Positions 21,730 to 31,514 of a DNA stretch of 64,000 bases are shown here, one piece after another; positions within the stretch are counted from its first letter, which is position 1, and the number at the start of each line of letters is the position of its first letter. Under the pieces are notes generated by a model, which made no database searches, had not been told where the DNA came from, and saw only the letters and a program-made list of their open reading frames with translations. The DNA comes from Psychrobacter sp. WY6 (GTDB lineage Bacteria > Pseudomonadota > Gammaproteobacteria > Pseudomonadales > Moraxellaceae), in the NCBI RefSeq assembly GCF_018448495.1, contig NZ_CP049902.1:992001-1056000 (forward strand), written 5' to 3'. The translations under genes were made by a program, and so were the position numbers.

Positions 21730-22833
21730 ATGGCACACGATAATTTATTTGAACCCGTAGAAATGGGTACGCAAACCCTAAAAAACCGCATCATCATGGC
21801 ACCGTTGACACGTCTGCGTTCGATCGAACCTGGTGATGTACCGACGGCACTTGCTGGAGAGTATTATTCACAGCGTGCGAGTGCGGGGCTTGTTATTACT
21901 GAAGCGACGCAGGTATCTTTTCAGGCAAAGGGCTATGCTGGCGCGCCGGGTATCCATACCCAAGATCAAATCACTGCGTGGAAAACCATCGTTGATAATG
22001 TCCATGCCAAAGGTGGCAAAATTGTCGTACAGCTATGGCACACAGGATTGGTCGCGCATGAAAGCGTGCAGCCTGATGGCAAAGCGCCGATCTCAGCGTC
22101 TGATGTGCATGTCGGTGTGCGTACGTCATTGCGTGATAGCAATAACCACGCCATTCGCGTTGAAGCGACCACGCCACGTCCAGCGACACTTGATGAGATT
22201 AAGCAAGTCATCGCTGATTTTGCCCAAGCGACCAAAAATGCTAAAGAAGCAGGCTTTGATGGAGTAGAGATTCATGGTGCGCATGGTTATCTATTGCATC
22301 AGTTTTGGGTTGAGCAAACCAATCAGCGTGATGATGAGTATGGCGGTAGCCGTGAGAATCGTGCGCGTCTGACCCTTGATGTCATTGATGCTTGTGTTGA
22401 TGCGTGGGATGCTGATCATGTGGGTATTCGTATCTCGCCACTTGGCACGTTTAACAATGTAGAAGCAGGCTACAACGAAGACGAAAACATCTGGCTAGTT
22501 GAACAGATCAACAAGCGTGGTCTGATGTATTTGCATCTCTCTGAGCCTGATTGGGCAGGTGGTACGCCTTATAGTGATGCATTCCGTCAGCGTGTCCGTG
22601 ATGCTTTTGATAATATGATTATCGCTGCTGGTGGCTATACGGCTGAAAAAGCGGAGAAAAATATCAAGGAAGGCTATATCGATGCGGTTGCTTTTGGCCG
22701 TGATTATATCGCCAATCCTGATTTGGTTGAGCGTATCCGAGAAGGGGCGGCGCTCAATGAGCAGCACCCAGAGAGTTTTTATGGTGGTGGTACTGAAGGC
22801 TATACCGATTATCCATTCCTGAATCAAGCATAA
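21730..22833 (+). CDS. nemA: Old yellow enzyme, NemA-type ene-reductase
   Basis: A 367-residue FMN oxidoreductase that reduces activated C=C bonds (N-ethylmaleimide, enones) or nitro compounds with NAD(P)H. The start [23 protein letters not shown], the FMN-binding Gln/His in [11 protein letters not shown], the motif [19 protein letters not shown] and the C-terminal [13 protein letters not shown] are all of the NemA group, as is the length. The gene name follows the family, not proof of substrate. It probably helps remove reactive electrophiles. A strong terminator follows. Confidence 0.9.
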   Translation: MAHDNLFEPVEMGTQTLKNRIIMAPLTRLRSIEPGDVPTALAGEYYSQRASAGLVITEATQVSFQAKGYAGAPGIHTQDQITAWKTIVDNVHAKGGKIVVQLWHTGLVAHESVQPDGKAPISASDVHVGVRTSLRDSNNHAIRVEATTPRPATLDEIKQVIADFAQATKNAKEAGFDGVEIHGAHGYLLHQFWVEQTNQRDDEYGGSRENRARLTLDVIDACVDAWDADHVGIRISPLGTFNNVEAGYNEDENIWLVEQINKRGLMYLHLSEPDWAGGTPYSDAFRQRVRDAFDNMIIAAGGYTAEKAEKNIKEGYIDAVAFGRDYIANPDLVERIREGAALNEQHPESFYGGGTEGYTDYPFLNQA

Positions 22834-22917
22834 TGGATAATCAGCTGCCTTTATGATTAGCTAACCTTAAGGTATGTTAAAAACACCCTCACCGTTAGCC
22901 GATACATAAGCACATAA

Positions 22918-22955
22918 TAAAAAGCCACCTGACGAAGACCGTCAGGTGGCTTTTT
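22918..22955. terminator. Terminator between nemA and pirin genes
   Basis: A perfect 11-bp stem (GCCACCTGACG with its complement) with a 5-base loop, flanked by As and Ts, placed between convergent genes. Confidence 0.93.
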
Positions 22956-22971
22956 GATGCCTGTATTTTAA

Positions 22972-23940
22972 CTATTTAACAAAGTTGCCCGTTTGGTAAT
23001 CCCGAAACGTTTGGCGGAGCTCTTCTTGGGTGTTCATTACAAAGGGGCCATAACCTGCGACTGGTTCGCCGATAGGTTCGCCGCTCAATAGTAAAAGCTT
23101 GACTGGTGCTTGCTCGTCATTTTCGGTAGCAGGATAATGCAGCTCAATGTTATCAGTAGCCAGTGTTTGCTGAGCTTGCCCATCAGTGCGGTGCTGAGTT
23201 GGCGCATCAAATTGAATCAAATTACCGGCACTGACTGACGTACCATTGACCAGTAGTTCACCTTCTTGTACCAGCAGTAGCGTATTGTGGGTGTTGGGCA
23301 CTTTTAACGTCGTCGCACCCGCAGTATGCAGTTCAATATCCCATAAGTTAATCGGAGTAAAGGTATTTGCCGCGCCTGTGATTTCTTGCCATGCACCAGC
23401 AATGATAGCCGCCTTACCAATCGTCGTTTGGTGGTTAGGGGTGCTGCTGTCGATCAGCTCAACGATAGGCAGATCTGCCCGTTTGATGCTTTGATAGTTT
23501 GGGTCGGTCAGTTTGTGCGCACTTGGTAAGTTAACCCACAGTTGCACCATACTAAAGACGCCACCGCGTTGACCGAAAGCCTCGGAATGAAACTCTTCGT
23601 GCATGATGCCACGACCTGCGGTCATCCATTGCACATCGCCTTTTTGAATAATCCCTTGCCCGCCTACTGAATCGGCATGACTGATTTCACCTTCGTAGGC
23701 GATAGTGACGGTTTCAAAGCCTTTGTGTGGATGCTGTCCGACTCCATGCGGCTGTGTTTTATAATTGGGGTTCGGATCAAAGGTCGTCGGTTTGCCATAA
23801 TCGAATAACAAGAACGGGTCAGTATGGCTATAATTAAAATGAGGGTTGTCGTCAAGATGGTTGATTAAGGTCTTTACATAAAAACCGTCACCTACCCAGT
23901 GCGGCGCTTTATCACCATGAATATTTTTAATAGGACGCAT
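22972..23940 (-). CDS. Pirin-family protein
   Basis: A 322-residue double-cupin protein. The N-terminal cupin carries the metal-binding pirin motif HPHKGFETVTI with further ligands in MTAGRGIMHEEFH. Bacterial pirins can act as quercetin dioxygenases or bind metabolic enzymes; which applies here cannot be told. The C-terminal cupin (NTHNTLLLVQEGEL) lacks obvious metal ligands, as is usual. The last segment, GEPIGEPVAGYGPFVMNT, is the conserved pirin tail. It is convergent with nemA, sharing a terminator. Confidence 0.92.
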   Translation of the reverse strand: MRPIKNIHGDKAPHWVGDGFYVKTLINHLDDNPHFNYSHTDPFLLFDYGKPTTFDPNPNYKTQPHGVGQHPHKGFETVTIAYEGEISHADSVGGQGIIQKGDVQWMTAGRGIMHEEFHSEAFGQRGGVFSMVQLWVNLPSAHKLTDPNYQSIKRADLPIVELIDSSTPNHQTTIGKAAIIAGAWQEITGAANTFTPINLWDIELHTAGATTLKVPNTHNTLLLVQEGELLVNGTSVSAGNLIQFDAPTQHRTDGQAQQTLATDNIELHYPATENDEQAPVKLLLLSGEPIGEPVAGYGPFVMNTQEELRQTFRDYQTGNFVK

Positions 23941-24206
23941 TTATTACCTAGTCAGACAAAACGTATTTTTAATAAAAAAGTTCTGTTAAGTTACGCTACA
24001 TTTATAGCTACCTATTGTGTTTATTTTAATAATTTATCAAGGGCTAATATAGATAAAAGGCAACTTAAGTAGAATAAAAATAGGGATATCTCATTAGGGC
24101 GTGGTGGGCGTTTAGCCATGGCACTGTTTATAAGTGCTGTCTGTAAACACTGCTGATAAGCACTGTTTATGATTAAGCAATGCCAAATCGTTATGATTAA
24201 ATGAGG

Positions 24207-25505
24207 TTAAACCACTTCACCGCAGACAAAGCCACTGGCCCATGCCCATTGGAAGTTATAACCGCCAAGCCAACCAGTAACATCTAGCACTTCACCGATA
24301 AAGTATAAGCCCTCTTGCATGTTGCTTTGCATGGTCTTTGAGGAGACTTCATCAGTTTTTACGCCGCCGCGGGTCACCTCAGCGGTACGATAGCCTTCTG
24401 TACCAGAGGGTTTGAGCTGCCAGCCATTCAAAGTCGCGCCAAGTTCCGTCAGCCGCTCATCTTTAATATTGGCAAGTTCGGTGTCTTTGATATCGTCCCA
24501 AAGATGGGTCTGTAATGCTGCCAGTAGTTTTTTTGGTAGTGCATTGTCTGTGTTTTCTGCCAATACAGTACGGATCAGCTGTCGCGGATGTAATTTTTTG
24601 CGTGCAAGCAAAATATCGGTGACATCTACCTCGGGCAGCAGGTTAATACTAATGCTCTCTCCCGTATGCCAATAGTTCGATAGCTGTAGCATAGCAGGGC
24701 CTGACAGTCCGCGATGGGTAAACAACATGGGCAATTTAAAAGAGATGCGCTCATTGCTAGCGATGACTGGCAAACTAATACCAGCCAAAGATCGGATAAG
24801 CTCACCCGTTTTATCCGTAAAGGTAAAAGGCACTAAGCTGGCATCGGTTGCAATCAGCGTGTGCCCAAATTGCTGCGCCAATTCATATCCTAAACCACTG
24901 GCTCCCATCGTTGGAATAGACAGTCCGCCCGTGGCGACCACGAGTGACTCGCAGCGGTAACCTGTTTGCGGCAGTTTGGTTTGATTGGCGGATTCTTTTC
25001 TCCTTGCTTTTCTTTTTTGCTAAGCTGCTTGCTGGTCAGTAATTCAAATTTGGCGTTCTTGTCATTTTCGATAGCTTGTACACTGTCAATCTGCGCATTC
25101 AGCTTTACTTGTTACGCCAGCTGCCGTACATTCCGCGAGGAGCATGGTCAAAATATCTTGCGCTGAATCATCACAAAATAGCTGACCGTGTTCGCGCTCA
25201 TGGTAAGGGATGTTATGTGCTGCCACCATACCGATAAATTCCCAGCTGGGATAACGATGAGCGCGGATTTACAGAAATGTTGATTGGCACCGATAAAGTG
25301 CTCAGGCTCGACATAGTAATTGGTAAAGTTGCAGCGTCCGCCACCTGACATGAGGATTTTTTTGCCCGCTTATTGGCATGGTATATACCAGTACGCGGCG
25401 ACCACGGCGACCGCGCTGAGATCGCACAGTATAGCCCTGACGCGCCAGGCCGATGATGATGACATCATAGTGGGTGTATTGTGATGCATTGCGGTGATTG
25501 CTCAT
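24207..25505 (-). pseudogene. HI0933/BaiN-type flavoprotein, broken by at least six frameshifts
   Basis: Pieces in all three minus frames assemble into an NAD(P)/FAD-dependent oxidoreductase of the HI0933 family: the N-terminal FAD fold (YDVIIIG, then GLYCAIS), then KKILMSGGGRCNFTN, EREHGQLFCDDSAQDIL, LVVATGGLSIPTMGASG and the C-terminal GEVLDVTGWLGGYNFQWAWA. The last 245 codons (24207-24941) are intact. Between about 24.95 and 25.5 kb the frame changes at least six times within 550 bases, denser than anywhere else in the window. This may be real decay or a poor-quality patch. Intact members are about 400 residues. Substrate of this family is poorly known. Confidence 0.75.
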
Positions 25506-26064
25506 GGTAGTCTCATAAAATAATAGGTTTAAAAACCAGCCACCAAATCCGTCATCGAATCAACAACGCCGATTGCTTATCTTTATAGCAGCAGGTCAAT
25601 AAGAGGGTTTGGTGAATGGTGTATTTTGGCGTCGTATCTCGCGTGTAGCTATTGTCCATATTTCATACAAGGTTACAAGGGTTAAATGTCATATCATTAT
25701 CTGATATCTGGACGGTGATGTCTTTGTTTATGCCAAAATCAAAATTTGTGCCAAAATCAAAAAATGTTTTAAATTGGTCAATACCAATACCAATACCAAT
25801 ACCAATACCAATACCAATACCAATAGTAAAAGCGAGTAGATGCAAAACCACACCTCGTCAATAAATTTTATCATGGGTGATCAAGTATACCGCTATATAG
25901 GCATATTGTTATGAATGGCTGTTGATACCTTGCAACCGTTCTGCTTATTTGTCAAACTAACCGTGAGTGTCACACATTATGGAAGATGACCCTTATCACC
26001 TGTACAGGCAGTCGTTTTCGACCGTTATGCGTGCAGGTCATAATAATTAAAAAGGACAAATACG
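25506..26064. other. 560-bp intergenic region upstream of acs, with repeats
   Basis: No convincing gene. A frame at 25652-25864 contains the hexamer repeat and is probably not coding. The sequence tgccaaaatcaaaa occurs twice in close succession near 25731 and 25750, just before the tandem hexamer array. The promoter of acs should lie in the last 200 bases; I see no clear consensus boxes. Confidence 0.35.
25779..25825. repeat. Hexanucleotide tandem repeat (CCAATA)n
   Basis: Seven perfect copies of CCAATA plus one partial copy lie head to tail in 47 bases. They are upstream of acs and just beyond the damaged flavoprotein start. Read in one frame they encode Ile-Pro repeats. Such arrays change copy number by slippage. 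Confidence 0.95.
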
Positions 26065-28026
26065 ATGACTCAAAAATCATTCCCCATTGCAGCCGAATTT
26101 ATCGCTGCTGCCAATACTACCGCTGAACAATATCGCGAAGACTACGAAAAATCTATCGAATCACCTCAGGCTAATGATGCTTTTTGGGCGAAGCGTGCCG
26201 AGCTGATCGATTGGATAAAAAAACCGACCAAAATCAGCGACGTTAACTATGATTTGGATGATTTTCGCATAAAATGGTTTGAGGACGGCGAGTTGAATAT
26301 CTCTGTTAACTGTCTCGACCGACATGTCAAAAAAAATCCTTACAAGCCTGCCATTATTTGGGAGGGTGATCACCCTTCACTGCACAAAATCATCTCCTTT
26401 AAAGAGCTACATCAAGCGGTCTGTCGCTTGGGTAATTCCATGCGTAAGCTTGGGGTCAAAAAAGGCGATCGCGTGACCCTATATATGCCGATGATACCTG
26501 AAGCAATGATAGCGATGCTGGCATGTACACGTATTGGCGCTGTACATTCCGTGGTCTTTGGTGGCTTTTCTGCTGAGAGCTTGGGCAATCGCCTGATAGA
26601 CAGCCGCTCAAAAATCATCATTACGGCTGATGAAGGCTTACGTGGTAATAAGCATACGCCGCTCAAAGCCAATGTCGATCGGGCACTAGATATGGATGGC
26701 ACTGACAGCGTCACCAACGTCATAGTCGTTCATCGTACGGGCAATTCTGTACCGATGAGTGGTCGCCGTGATGTTTGGTATCATAACTTGGTCGATGGCG
26801 AGTCAGAACATTGCGAGCCAGAAGTTATGAATGCCGAAGACCCGCTATTTTTATTGTATACCTCTGGCTCTACTGGCAAACCTAAAGGTGTGCTGCATAC
26901 CACGGGCGGCTATATCACCTATGCTCTCTCTACTTTTCGAGATGTGTTCGATATTAAAGACGATGACGTCTACTGGTGTACTGCGGACGTAGGCTGGATC
27001 ACAGGTCATACTTATGCAACCTACGCACCGCTTGCCAATGGTACGACGACGGTGATGTTCGAGGGTGTACCAGAATATCCCACATGGGCACGCATCGGTC
27101 ATATTATCGATAAGCACGATGTGACCATTCTGTACACTGCACCGACGGCGATTCGAGCGATGATGAAGGAGGGCGATGTCTTTGTGCGGGAGTCTGATCG
27201 TTCAAGTTTGCGGCTACTCGGAACAGTCGGCGAGCCGATCAATCCAGAAGCATGGGACTGGTATTATCATGTCGTCGGCGGTGGCAAGTGTCCGATTGTA
27301 GATACTTGGTGGCAAACTGAGACAGGCGGCATCCTCATGGCACCGATACCAGGCACGGTCGCCCTCAAGCCGGGTGCAGCGATGAATCCTTTGTACGGTA
27401 TCAAACCAGAGATTGTTGATAGTGACGGTACTATGCTAGAAGGCTCTGCTGAAGGAAACCTAGCAATTAACAGCAGTTGGCCGGGACAAATGCGTACCAT
27501 TTATAATGACCATGAGCGTTTTTTACAGACGTACTTTAGTGAGTATCCCGGTTATTATTTCACTGGTGATGGGGCGCAGCGTGACGAAGATGGACATTAC
27601 TGGATCACGGGTCGCGTCGATGATGTGCTTAACGTCGCAGGGCATCGTCTGGGAACAGCAGAAATTGAGAGCGCCGTGGTCGCGCATCCTGCGACAGCGG
27701 AGGCCGCCATTGTCGGGATGCCGCACGAGATTCGCGGCATGGGCGTTTGTGCCTTCATTATTCTAAAATCGGGTGAAAAAGAGACAGAAGCGCTAAAGGC
27801 TGAGCTGAATCGACATGTTCGCGCTGAGATTGGTCCGATTGCCAATTTGGATGCTATTCATATCGTTGAAGCGTTACCCAAAACCCGCTCGGGCAAAATC
27901 ATGCGCCGTATTTTACGTAACCTTGCGGCAGGGCAATATGTTGGTTTGGGTGATTTGTCTACTCTTGCGGATAGCTCGGTGATTAATCAGCTGGTTGAGG
28001 TAGTCAAAGCTGCGCGAGGAGAGTAG
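26065..28026 (+). CDS. acs: Acetyl-coenzyme A synthetase
   Basis: A 653-residue ANL ligase that turns acetate, ATP and CoA into acetyl-CoA through acetyl-AMP, the high-affinity acetate route. The P-loop [19 protein letters not shown], the acetate pocket region VGWITGHTY, the WWQTETGG motif, the [16 protein letters not shown] hinge and the C-terminal [11 protein letters not shown] with the regulatory lysine (Lys611, acetylated in homologues) are all present at normal length. An AAGGA ribosome site precedes the ATG. With ackA-pta elsewhere in the window the cell has both acetate routes. Confidence 0.97.
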   Translation: MTQKSFPIAAEFIAAANTTAEQYREDYEKSIESPQANDAFWAKRAELIDWIKKPTKISDVNYDLDDFRIKWFEDGELNISVNCLDRHVKKNPYKPAIIWEGDHPSLHKIISFKELHQAVCRLGNSMRKLGVKKGDRVTLYMPMIPEAMIAMLACTRIGAVHSVVFGGFSAESLGNRLIDSRSKIIITADEGLRGNKHTPLKANVDRALDMDGTDSVTNVIVVHRTGNSVPMSGRRDVWYHNLVDGESEHCEPEVMNAEDPLFLLYTSGSTGKPKGVLHTTGGYITYALSTFRDVFDIKDDDVYWCTADVGWITGHTYATYAPLANGTTTVMFEGVPEYPTWARIGHIIDKHDVTILYTAPTAIRAMMKEGDVFVRESDRSSLRLLGTVGEPINPEAWDWYYHVVGGGKCPIVDTWWQTETGGILMAPIPGTVALKPGAAMNPLYGIKPEIVDSDGTMLEGSAEGNLAINSSWPGQMRTIYNDHERFLQTYFSEYPGYYFTGDGAQRDEDGHYWITGRVDDVLNVAGHRLGTAEIESAVVAHPATAEAAIVGMPHEIRGMGVCAFIILKSGEKETEALKAELNRHVRAEIGPIANLDAIHIVEALPKTRSGKIMRRILRNLAAGQYVGLGDLSTLADSSVINQLVEVVKAARGE

Positions 28027-28077
28027 GCTAAATTATCGATTAAAAGCACGTTCAGTAAATAGATGATTAGCGTTCAG

Positions 28078-28112
28078 AAAAGTCATGTTATGAAAACTAG
28101 CATGGCTTTTTT
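28078..28112 (+). terminator. Probable terminator after acs
   Basis: AAAAGTCATG pairs with CATGGCTTTTT (one T-G pair) across a 13-base loop, ending in six Ts. The stem is weaker than other terminators here. Confidence 0.55.
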
Positions 28113-28254
28113 ACGCAGACGATATTGATATCAACAAAATTTAAAGGTTCAATACTTTCTATAACCATCTTATCTAACGATAACCACATTATCTAAAACA
28201 TTTCTACTATTATCACTCCCTTTTTTATCAAATTATATGAGGCCTGCTGTCATT

Positions 28255-29448
28255 ATGACCAATCACTCTTTGCCCGCTGTCGCTACAGAATCACCAAAAA
28301 TCGCTATCATTGGTGGTGGTTTGACAGGGCTGTTGACCACTACTCTATTAGAGCGTACCTTTGCTCAAAACATAGCACAAGATAGTGCGAAAACACCCTT
28401 ACCGCAAATCACTGTCTTTGAAAAGTCACGTAGCGTAGGGCGTTTAGCCACTCGATATCGTACTGATAGCCACACTGGCAAAAACTGGCAATGGGCATTT
28501 GGGGCACAGTTTTTTACGGCTAAGACGGCAAGTTTTAAGCAATTCATTACGCCTTGGTTAGAGACGGGATTGCTACAGCCATGGTGCGCGCAGGTGATCG
28601 ATTTAACACCAGCGAATAATGATACTCAATCGCCTGATATTCAAGCGCCCGATGTTCAGAGTAAGGAGCAATGGAACACCACGCAAGCCCGCTATATTAG
28701 TACGCCAAAAATGACCAGTTGGGGGCGTACACTGGCTGATGAGTTGCAGTACAGCACCATAAAATTTAAAACCCGCGTTGCGCCATTGGCTCAATTTGAC
28801 AGGTCTATAGCGGAAAAGGTTGATAAAAAAACTGAGCTATTTGACGAGACTGGTGCGAGTCTAGGTCACTTTGACTGGGTGATATGTACCGCGCCAAACG
28901 GTCAGACCATAGAGCTAATGGCAGAGAGCGGCTTTACTGAGCAAGCCAAGATTTCTAAGTCAACAATGCTGGCGTGCTATACGCTGATGCTGGGTTGGGA
29001 TAATTTTGATACATTACCAAAAATGTTAAGCGCTCAAGCAGAGCCACGCTGGGATGTGGCTTATCTCAATCACTCTATACTCGATAGAATATTTATCGAG
29101 CACCAAAAACCTGCTCGCGATGACCTGCTACCCAGTGTCACTATTCATGCGCGCAACGACTGGTCAGAGCAGCATGTCGATGACGATATGGAGAGGATCA
29201 AAGCGCAGTTATTAACAGCTGCCAAGCAAGCATTGAATTGGAATGATGACCATGCTCCTAGCCAAATAGATTGCCATCGTTGGCGTTATGCCGCCACTGT
29301 CACTGATAGTGATAAAGAAGCATTAGGCATTTTGATAGACGAGTCTCATCAATGGATTGTCAGTGGTGATTGGTGCGGACAAGGCAATATCGAAAGTTGC
29401 TATCAAATGGCGCAACAGACGGTTGAGGCAATCAACAAAGCAAAATAA
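28255..29448 (+). CDS. FAD-dependent oxidoreductase, renalase/COG3380-like
   Basis: About 397 residues with an N-terminal dinucleotide fold IAIIGGGLTGLLTTTLLE, the motif VGRLATRYR in place of the usual GGR-x-T loop of amine oxidases, and the C-terminal FAD-contact region DESHQWIVSGDWCGQGNIES. This pattern fits the small NAD/FAD oxidoreductases related to renalase (COG3380). The ATG at 28237 in the same frame is an alternative start; neither has a clear ribosome site. The substrate is unknown, and it stands alone between acs and an MgtC-like gene. Confidence 0.75.
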   Translation: MTNHSLPAVATESPKIAIIGGGLTGLLTTTLLERTFAQNIAQDSAKTPLPQITVFEKSRSVGRLATRYRTDSHTGKNWQWAFGAQFFTAKTASFKQFITPWLETGLLQPWCAQVIDLTPANNDTQSPDIQAPDVQSKEQWNTTQARYISTPKMTSWGRTLADELQYSTIKFKTRVAPLAQFDRSIAEKVDKKTELFDETGASLGHFDWVICTAPNGQTIELMAESGFTEQAKISKSTMLACYTLMLGWDNFDTLPKMLSAQAEPRWDVAYLNHSILDRIFIEHQKPARDDLLPSVTIHARNDWSEQHVDDDMERIKAQLLTAAKQALNWNDDHAPSQIDCHRWRYAATVTDSDKEALGILIDESHQWIVSGDWCGQGNIESCYQMAQQTVEAINKAK

Positions 29449-29526
29449 TGGCCAAGTTTACTTAGCGACTGCGCTATCCGAAACTGGACTTTAAGGGTGT
29501 TTTCTTAATATGAAAAGGTGATAACG

Positions 29527-29952
29527 ATGTTTGGATTCGACATAGATTTAGAGCTGATGGGCTATCATTTTTTCCAGTTGGGCATCGCCTTTATATTGTC
29601 ATTACCGATTGCCCTTAATCGTGAGATGAAAGACAATGGCGCGGGGTTAAGGACGTTTCCACTGGTAACCATTGCGTCATGCGCGTTCATGTTGGTTGGT
29701 ATGGATATTTATGATGCTACTGGTGAAGCGAGAATCATGTATGCCATCATCACAGGTATGGGATTTATTGGTGGTGGGGCGATTTTTAAAAATGAAAAAG
29801 GCTCAAAAGGTACTGCCACGGCAGCGAGCTTATGGAATACAGGTGCCATCGGTATTTCGGTGGCTTACGGTCGTTATGAGATTGCCATTATATCGGTCGT
29901 TGGCTTTTTGATTTTGCAATTCTCAGAGCCCTTTAAAGTTAAAAAACACTAA
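29527..29952 (+). CDS. MgtC/SapB-family membrane protein
   Basis: A 141-residue inner-membrane protein with four to five hydrophobic segments and the family signatures LPIALNRE, GLRTFPLVTIASCAFM and TGMGFIGGGAIFKNE, and KGTATAASLWNTGAIG. It corresponds to the N-terminal membrane domain of MgtC and lacks the C-terminal cytosolic ACT-like domain, so it is nearer to the short YhiD/SapB type. The open frame extends to a GTG at 29518, but AAGGTGA overlaps that codon and serves as ribosome site for ATG 29527. Role in magnesium or acid stress is known for relatives only. Confidence 0.85.
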   Translation: MFGFDIDLELMGYHFFQLGIAFILSLPIALNREMKDNGAGLRTFPLVTIASCAFMLVGMDIYDATGEARIMYAIITGMGFIGGGAIFKNEKGSKGTATAASLWNTGAIGISVAYGRYEIAIISVVGFLILQFSEPFKVKKH

Positions 29953-30004
29953 GCGATGGGTACGATGAGTTAACCTGCATATACACTTAAATACTAAAGA
30001 GACT

Positions 30005-30034
30005 ATAAATCAATACTATATAGTATTGATTTAT
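30005..30034. repeat. 30-bp perfect palindrome
   Basis: Fifteen bases (ATAAATCAATACTAT) are followed at once by their exact complement, with no loop. It lies between the MgtC-like gene and the first small paralogue, 52 bases before the latter's ATG. It could be a dimeric repressor site or a cruciform; with no T tail it is not a normal terminator. Confidence 0.9.
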
Positions 30035-30085
30035 CTATATGATATAGCAAGAAATCTATAAATTGTTGAAAATAAAGGATAGTTT

Positions 30086-30337
30086 ATGAGTACCAGATTG
30101 AGAGGAAGTGGGCTGACTTGTGCCATGCTCGCACGAGGGGATAAGCAGGTTTTATGCGCGGTCAGTAATGAGAGCGACGAGCAAGCGATGGATAGTATCG
30201 ATAGCGCTGAATATGATTTGCCAAGGCACATTATTTCTTTTGAAAATGATCAATTCTCCTGTAAAGAAGGCATTGAATGGCAATGCGCCATACCAGTAAA
30301 AAAAGTAGAACTTTTTTATGATGATATAAATCTATAG
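30086..30337 (+). CDS. Small protein, first of a tandem paralogous pair
   Basis: An 83-residue soluble protein beginning MSTRLRGSGLTCAMLARGD, with three cysteines and an acidic middle (NESDEQAMDSIDS) and C-terminal WQCAIPVKKVELF. An AAGGA ribosome site is 8 bases before the ATG. The next gene is a clear relative with the same layout (LRGSxLT-x2-ML near the N terminus, DEQAM/DEEAM, xAVPxK near the end). I do not recognise the family. A perfect 30-bp palindrome just upstream suggests the gene is regulated. Confidence 0.7.
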   Translation: MSTRLRGSGLTCAMLARGDKQVLCAVSNESDEQAMDSIDSAEYDLPRHIISFENDQFSCKEGIEWQCAIPVKKVELFYDDINL

Positions 30338-30460
30338 CTGCTTATAACTGAAAGTTTGTATATTAATTTGTAATACTTTAATTGAAAATAAAGCTGTCCA
30401 AATTGCTAAGAAACAGTTATATTCGTATAACATAATATACAAAATAGTACGAAGTTAGAG

Positions 30461-30704
30461 GTGAATATAGTGCTTAGAGGAAGTGAGCTGACTCGTTTAA
30501 TGCTTGAGCATGGCTGCCATGAGATATGGTGTGCGGTAGATGATAAGTGATGAAGAAGCTATGTGTGATCAAGATTCAAACGATTTTACTGCGCAAATCG
30601 TGTCTTATCATAACAACAGATTCTATTGTACTGCTGGTACTGCGTGGCTATTCGCTGTGCCAATCAAAATAACGGCGATGACATTGAGTGATGTAAAGCT
30701 CTGA
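30461..30704 (+). CDS. Small protein, second of the tandem pair (frameshifted)
   Basis: Begins with GTG at 30461 in register with the first paralogue (MNIVLRGSELTRLMLEHG) and continues CHEIWCAVDD. One extra A near 30545 must be removed to go on as SDEEAMCDQDSNDFTAQIVS, FYCTAGTAWLFAVPIK and end at 30704, about 80 residues. The alignment with the first copy is nearly gap-free, which supports both the start and the frame correction. Function unknown. The pair probably arose by tandem duplication. Confidence 0.65.
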
Positions 30705-30753
30705 ATATTTTTATTTGTCTTATTAAGCCATTGCCGACTCATCATTTGTATTA

Positions 30754-30784
30754 TAAAAAACCCACCTTATGGTGGGTTTTTTAT
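30754..30784 (+). terminator. Terminator after the small paralogous pair
   Basis: Stem AAAAAACCCACC/GGTGGGTTTTTT with a 4-base loop, perfectly paired. Confidence 0.92.
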
Positions 30785-30891
30785 AATAAGCAATATGCCA
30801 TTTTTTGAGATTAGTGATCAAACGATAAAGATTTTTGCAGATAGTCATACTTGTATATAACAAAAACCTTTAACTAACCATGAATTACAGG

Positions 30892-30925
30892 CAAAAAAAG
30901 AGCCCACAGAGGAGGAACTGTGGGC
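30892..30925 (-). terminator. Minus-strand terminator-like hairpin
   Basis: Read on the minus strand, GCCCACAG pairs with CTGTGGGC across an 8-base loop (TTCCTCCT) and is followed by TCTTTTTTT. No gene ends just before it on that strand, so it may end a short RNA or transcripts coming from the pgsA direction. Confidence 0.55.
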
Positions 30926-31353
30926 CGAGGAAAACTGATCGTGTAAAGGAACTACAGAGGCAGTGGTTGTGACCTATTGTTATTATGAGTTTTTCTATAT
31001 TAACTAATATTAGGGTGGTGGTGATTAATTCAATAACTGCATATTTACTTACATATTTAAGTGTACAAGTGTTTTTGTCAGAATCGCTATCATAGCGCAA
31101 TTAGCAGCGGTTTGGCTATTTTGGTTACATGACATTACGTTTAGAGCTCATGAGAGAGAAAATTAACGTCGTATTGTATCTCCAGTAGATGAGTCTTTTA
31201 GTCGTGTCATATCTAACATTGAAAAATGCGTATCAAAGTTTTGTAGTTGTATATGAAAGATTGATTAATTTTAATAGTCATTCCACTATAAAAATATTAC
31301 TGCGTTAACCTCGCTTGAAATAGTAAAGATACATCTACACTCGGATGTCTTGT

Positions 31354-31413
31354 ACTACTTTTAAATTCAACTGACTACTTTTAAATTCAACTGACTACTT
31401 TTAAATTCAACCG
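31354..31413. repeat. Three tandem 20-bp repeats
   Basis: The unit actacttttaaattcaactg occurs three times head to tail, the third with one base changed (ccg for ctg). It lies about 100 bases upstream of the pgsA start. Confidence 0.93.
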
Positions 31414-31514
31414 ACTATATCGATAACTGAATAGCTAAAGAGATGGCATGACGACCTGCGTGAAAAATGCTAAGCTATCTACCATTAATATGTCTATATA
31501 AAACTGGGTTTGCC

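Larger units (their letters stand above)
30785..31514. other. 730-bp gene-free stretch before pgsA
   Basis: No reliable gene. It contains a minus-strand terminator-like hairpin (30892-30925) without an obvious gene behind it, an imperfect inverted repeat ACATC/GATGT near 31330-31348, and three 20-bp tandem repeats (31354-31413). A 71-codon minus frame at 30885-31100 is Cys/Leu-rich, overlaps the hairpin and is probably not coding. Confidence 0.4.

Noticed and set aside
25779..25825. CRISPR-like array
   Set aside because: A pure 6-bp tandem repeat without spacers; no cas genes in the window.
25652..25864. Frame encoding an Ile-Pro repeat protein
   Set aside because: The repeat is a microsatellite open in several frames; no ribosome site and no other coding character.
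30885..31100. 71-codon minus-strand frame
   Set aside because: Its end overlaps a terminator hairpin and its sequence is Cys/Leu-rich without a domain.
31354..31413. Iterons of a replication origin
   Set aside because: Only three copies, with no rep or dnaA gene and no DnaA-box cluster nearby.
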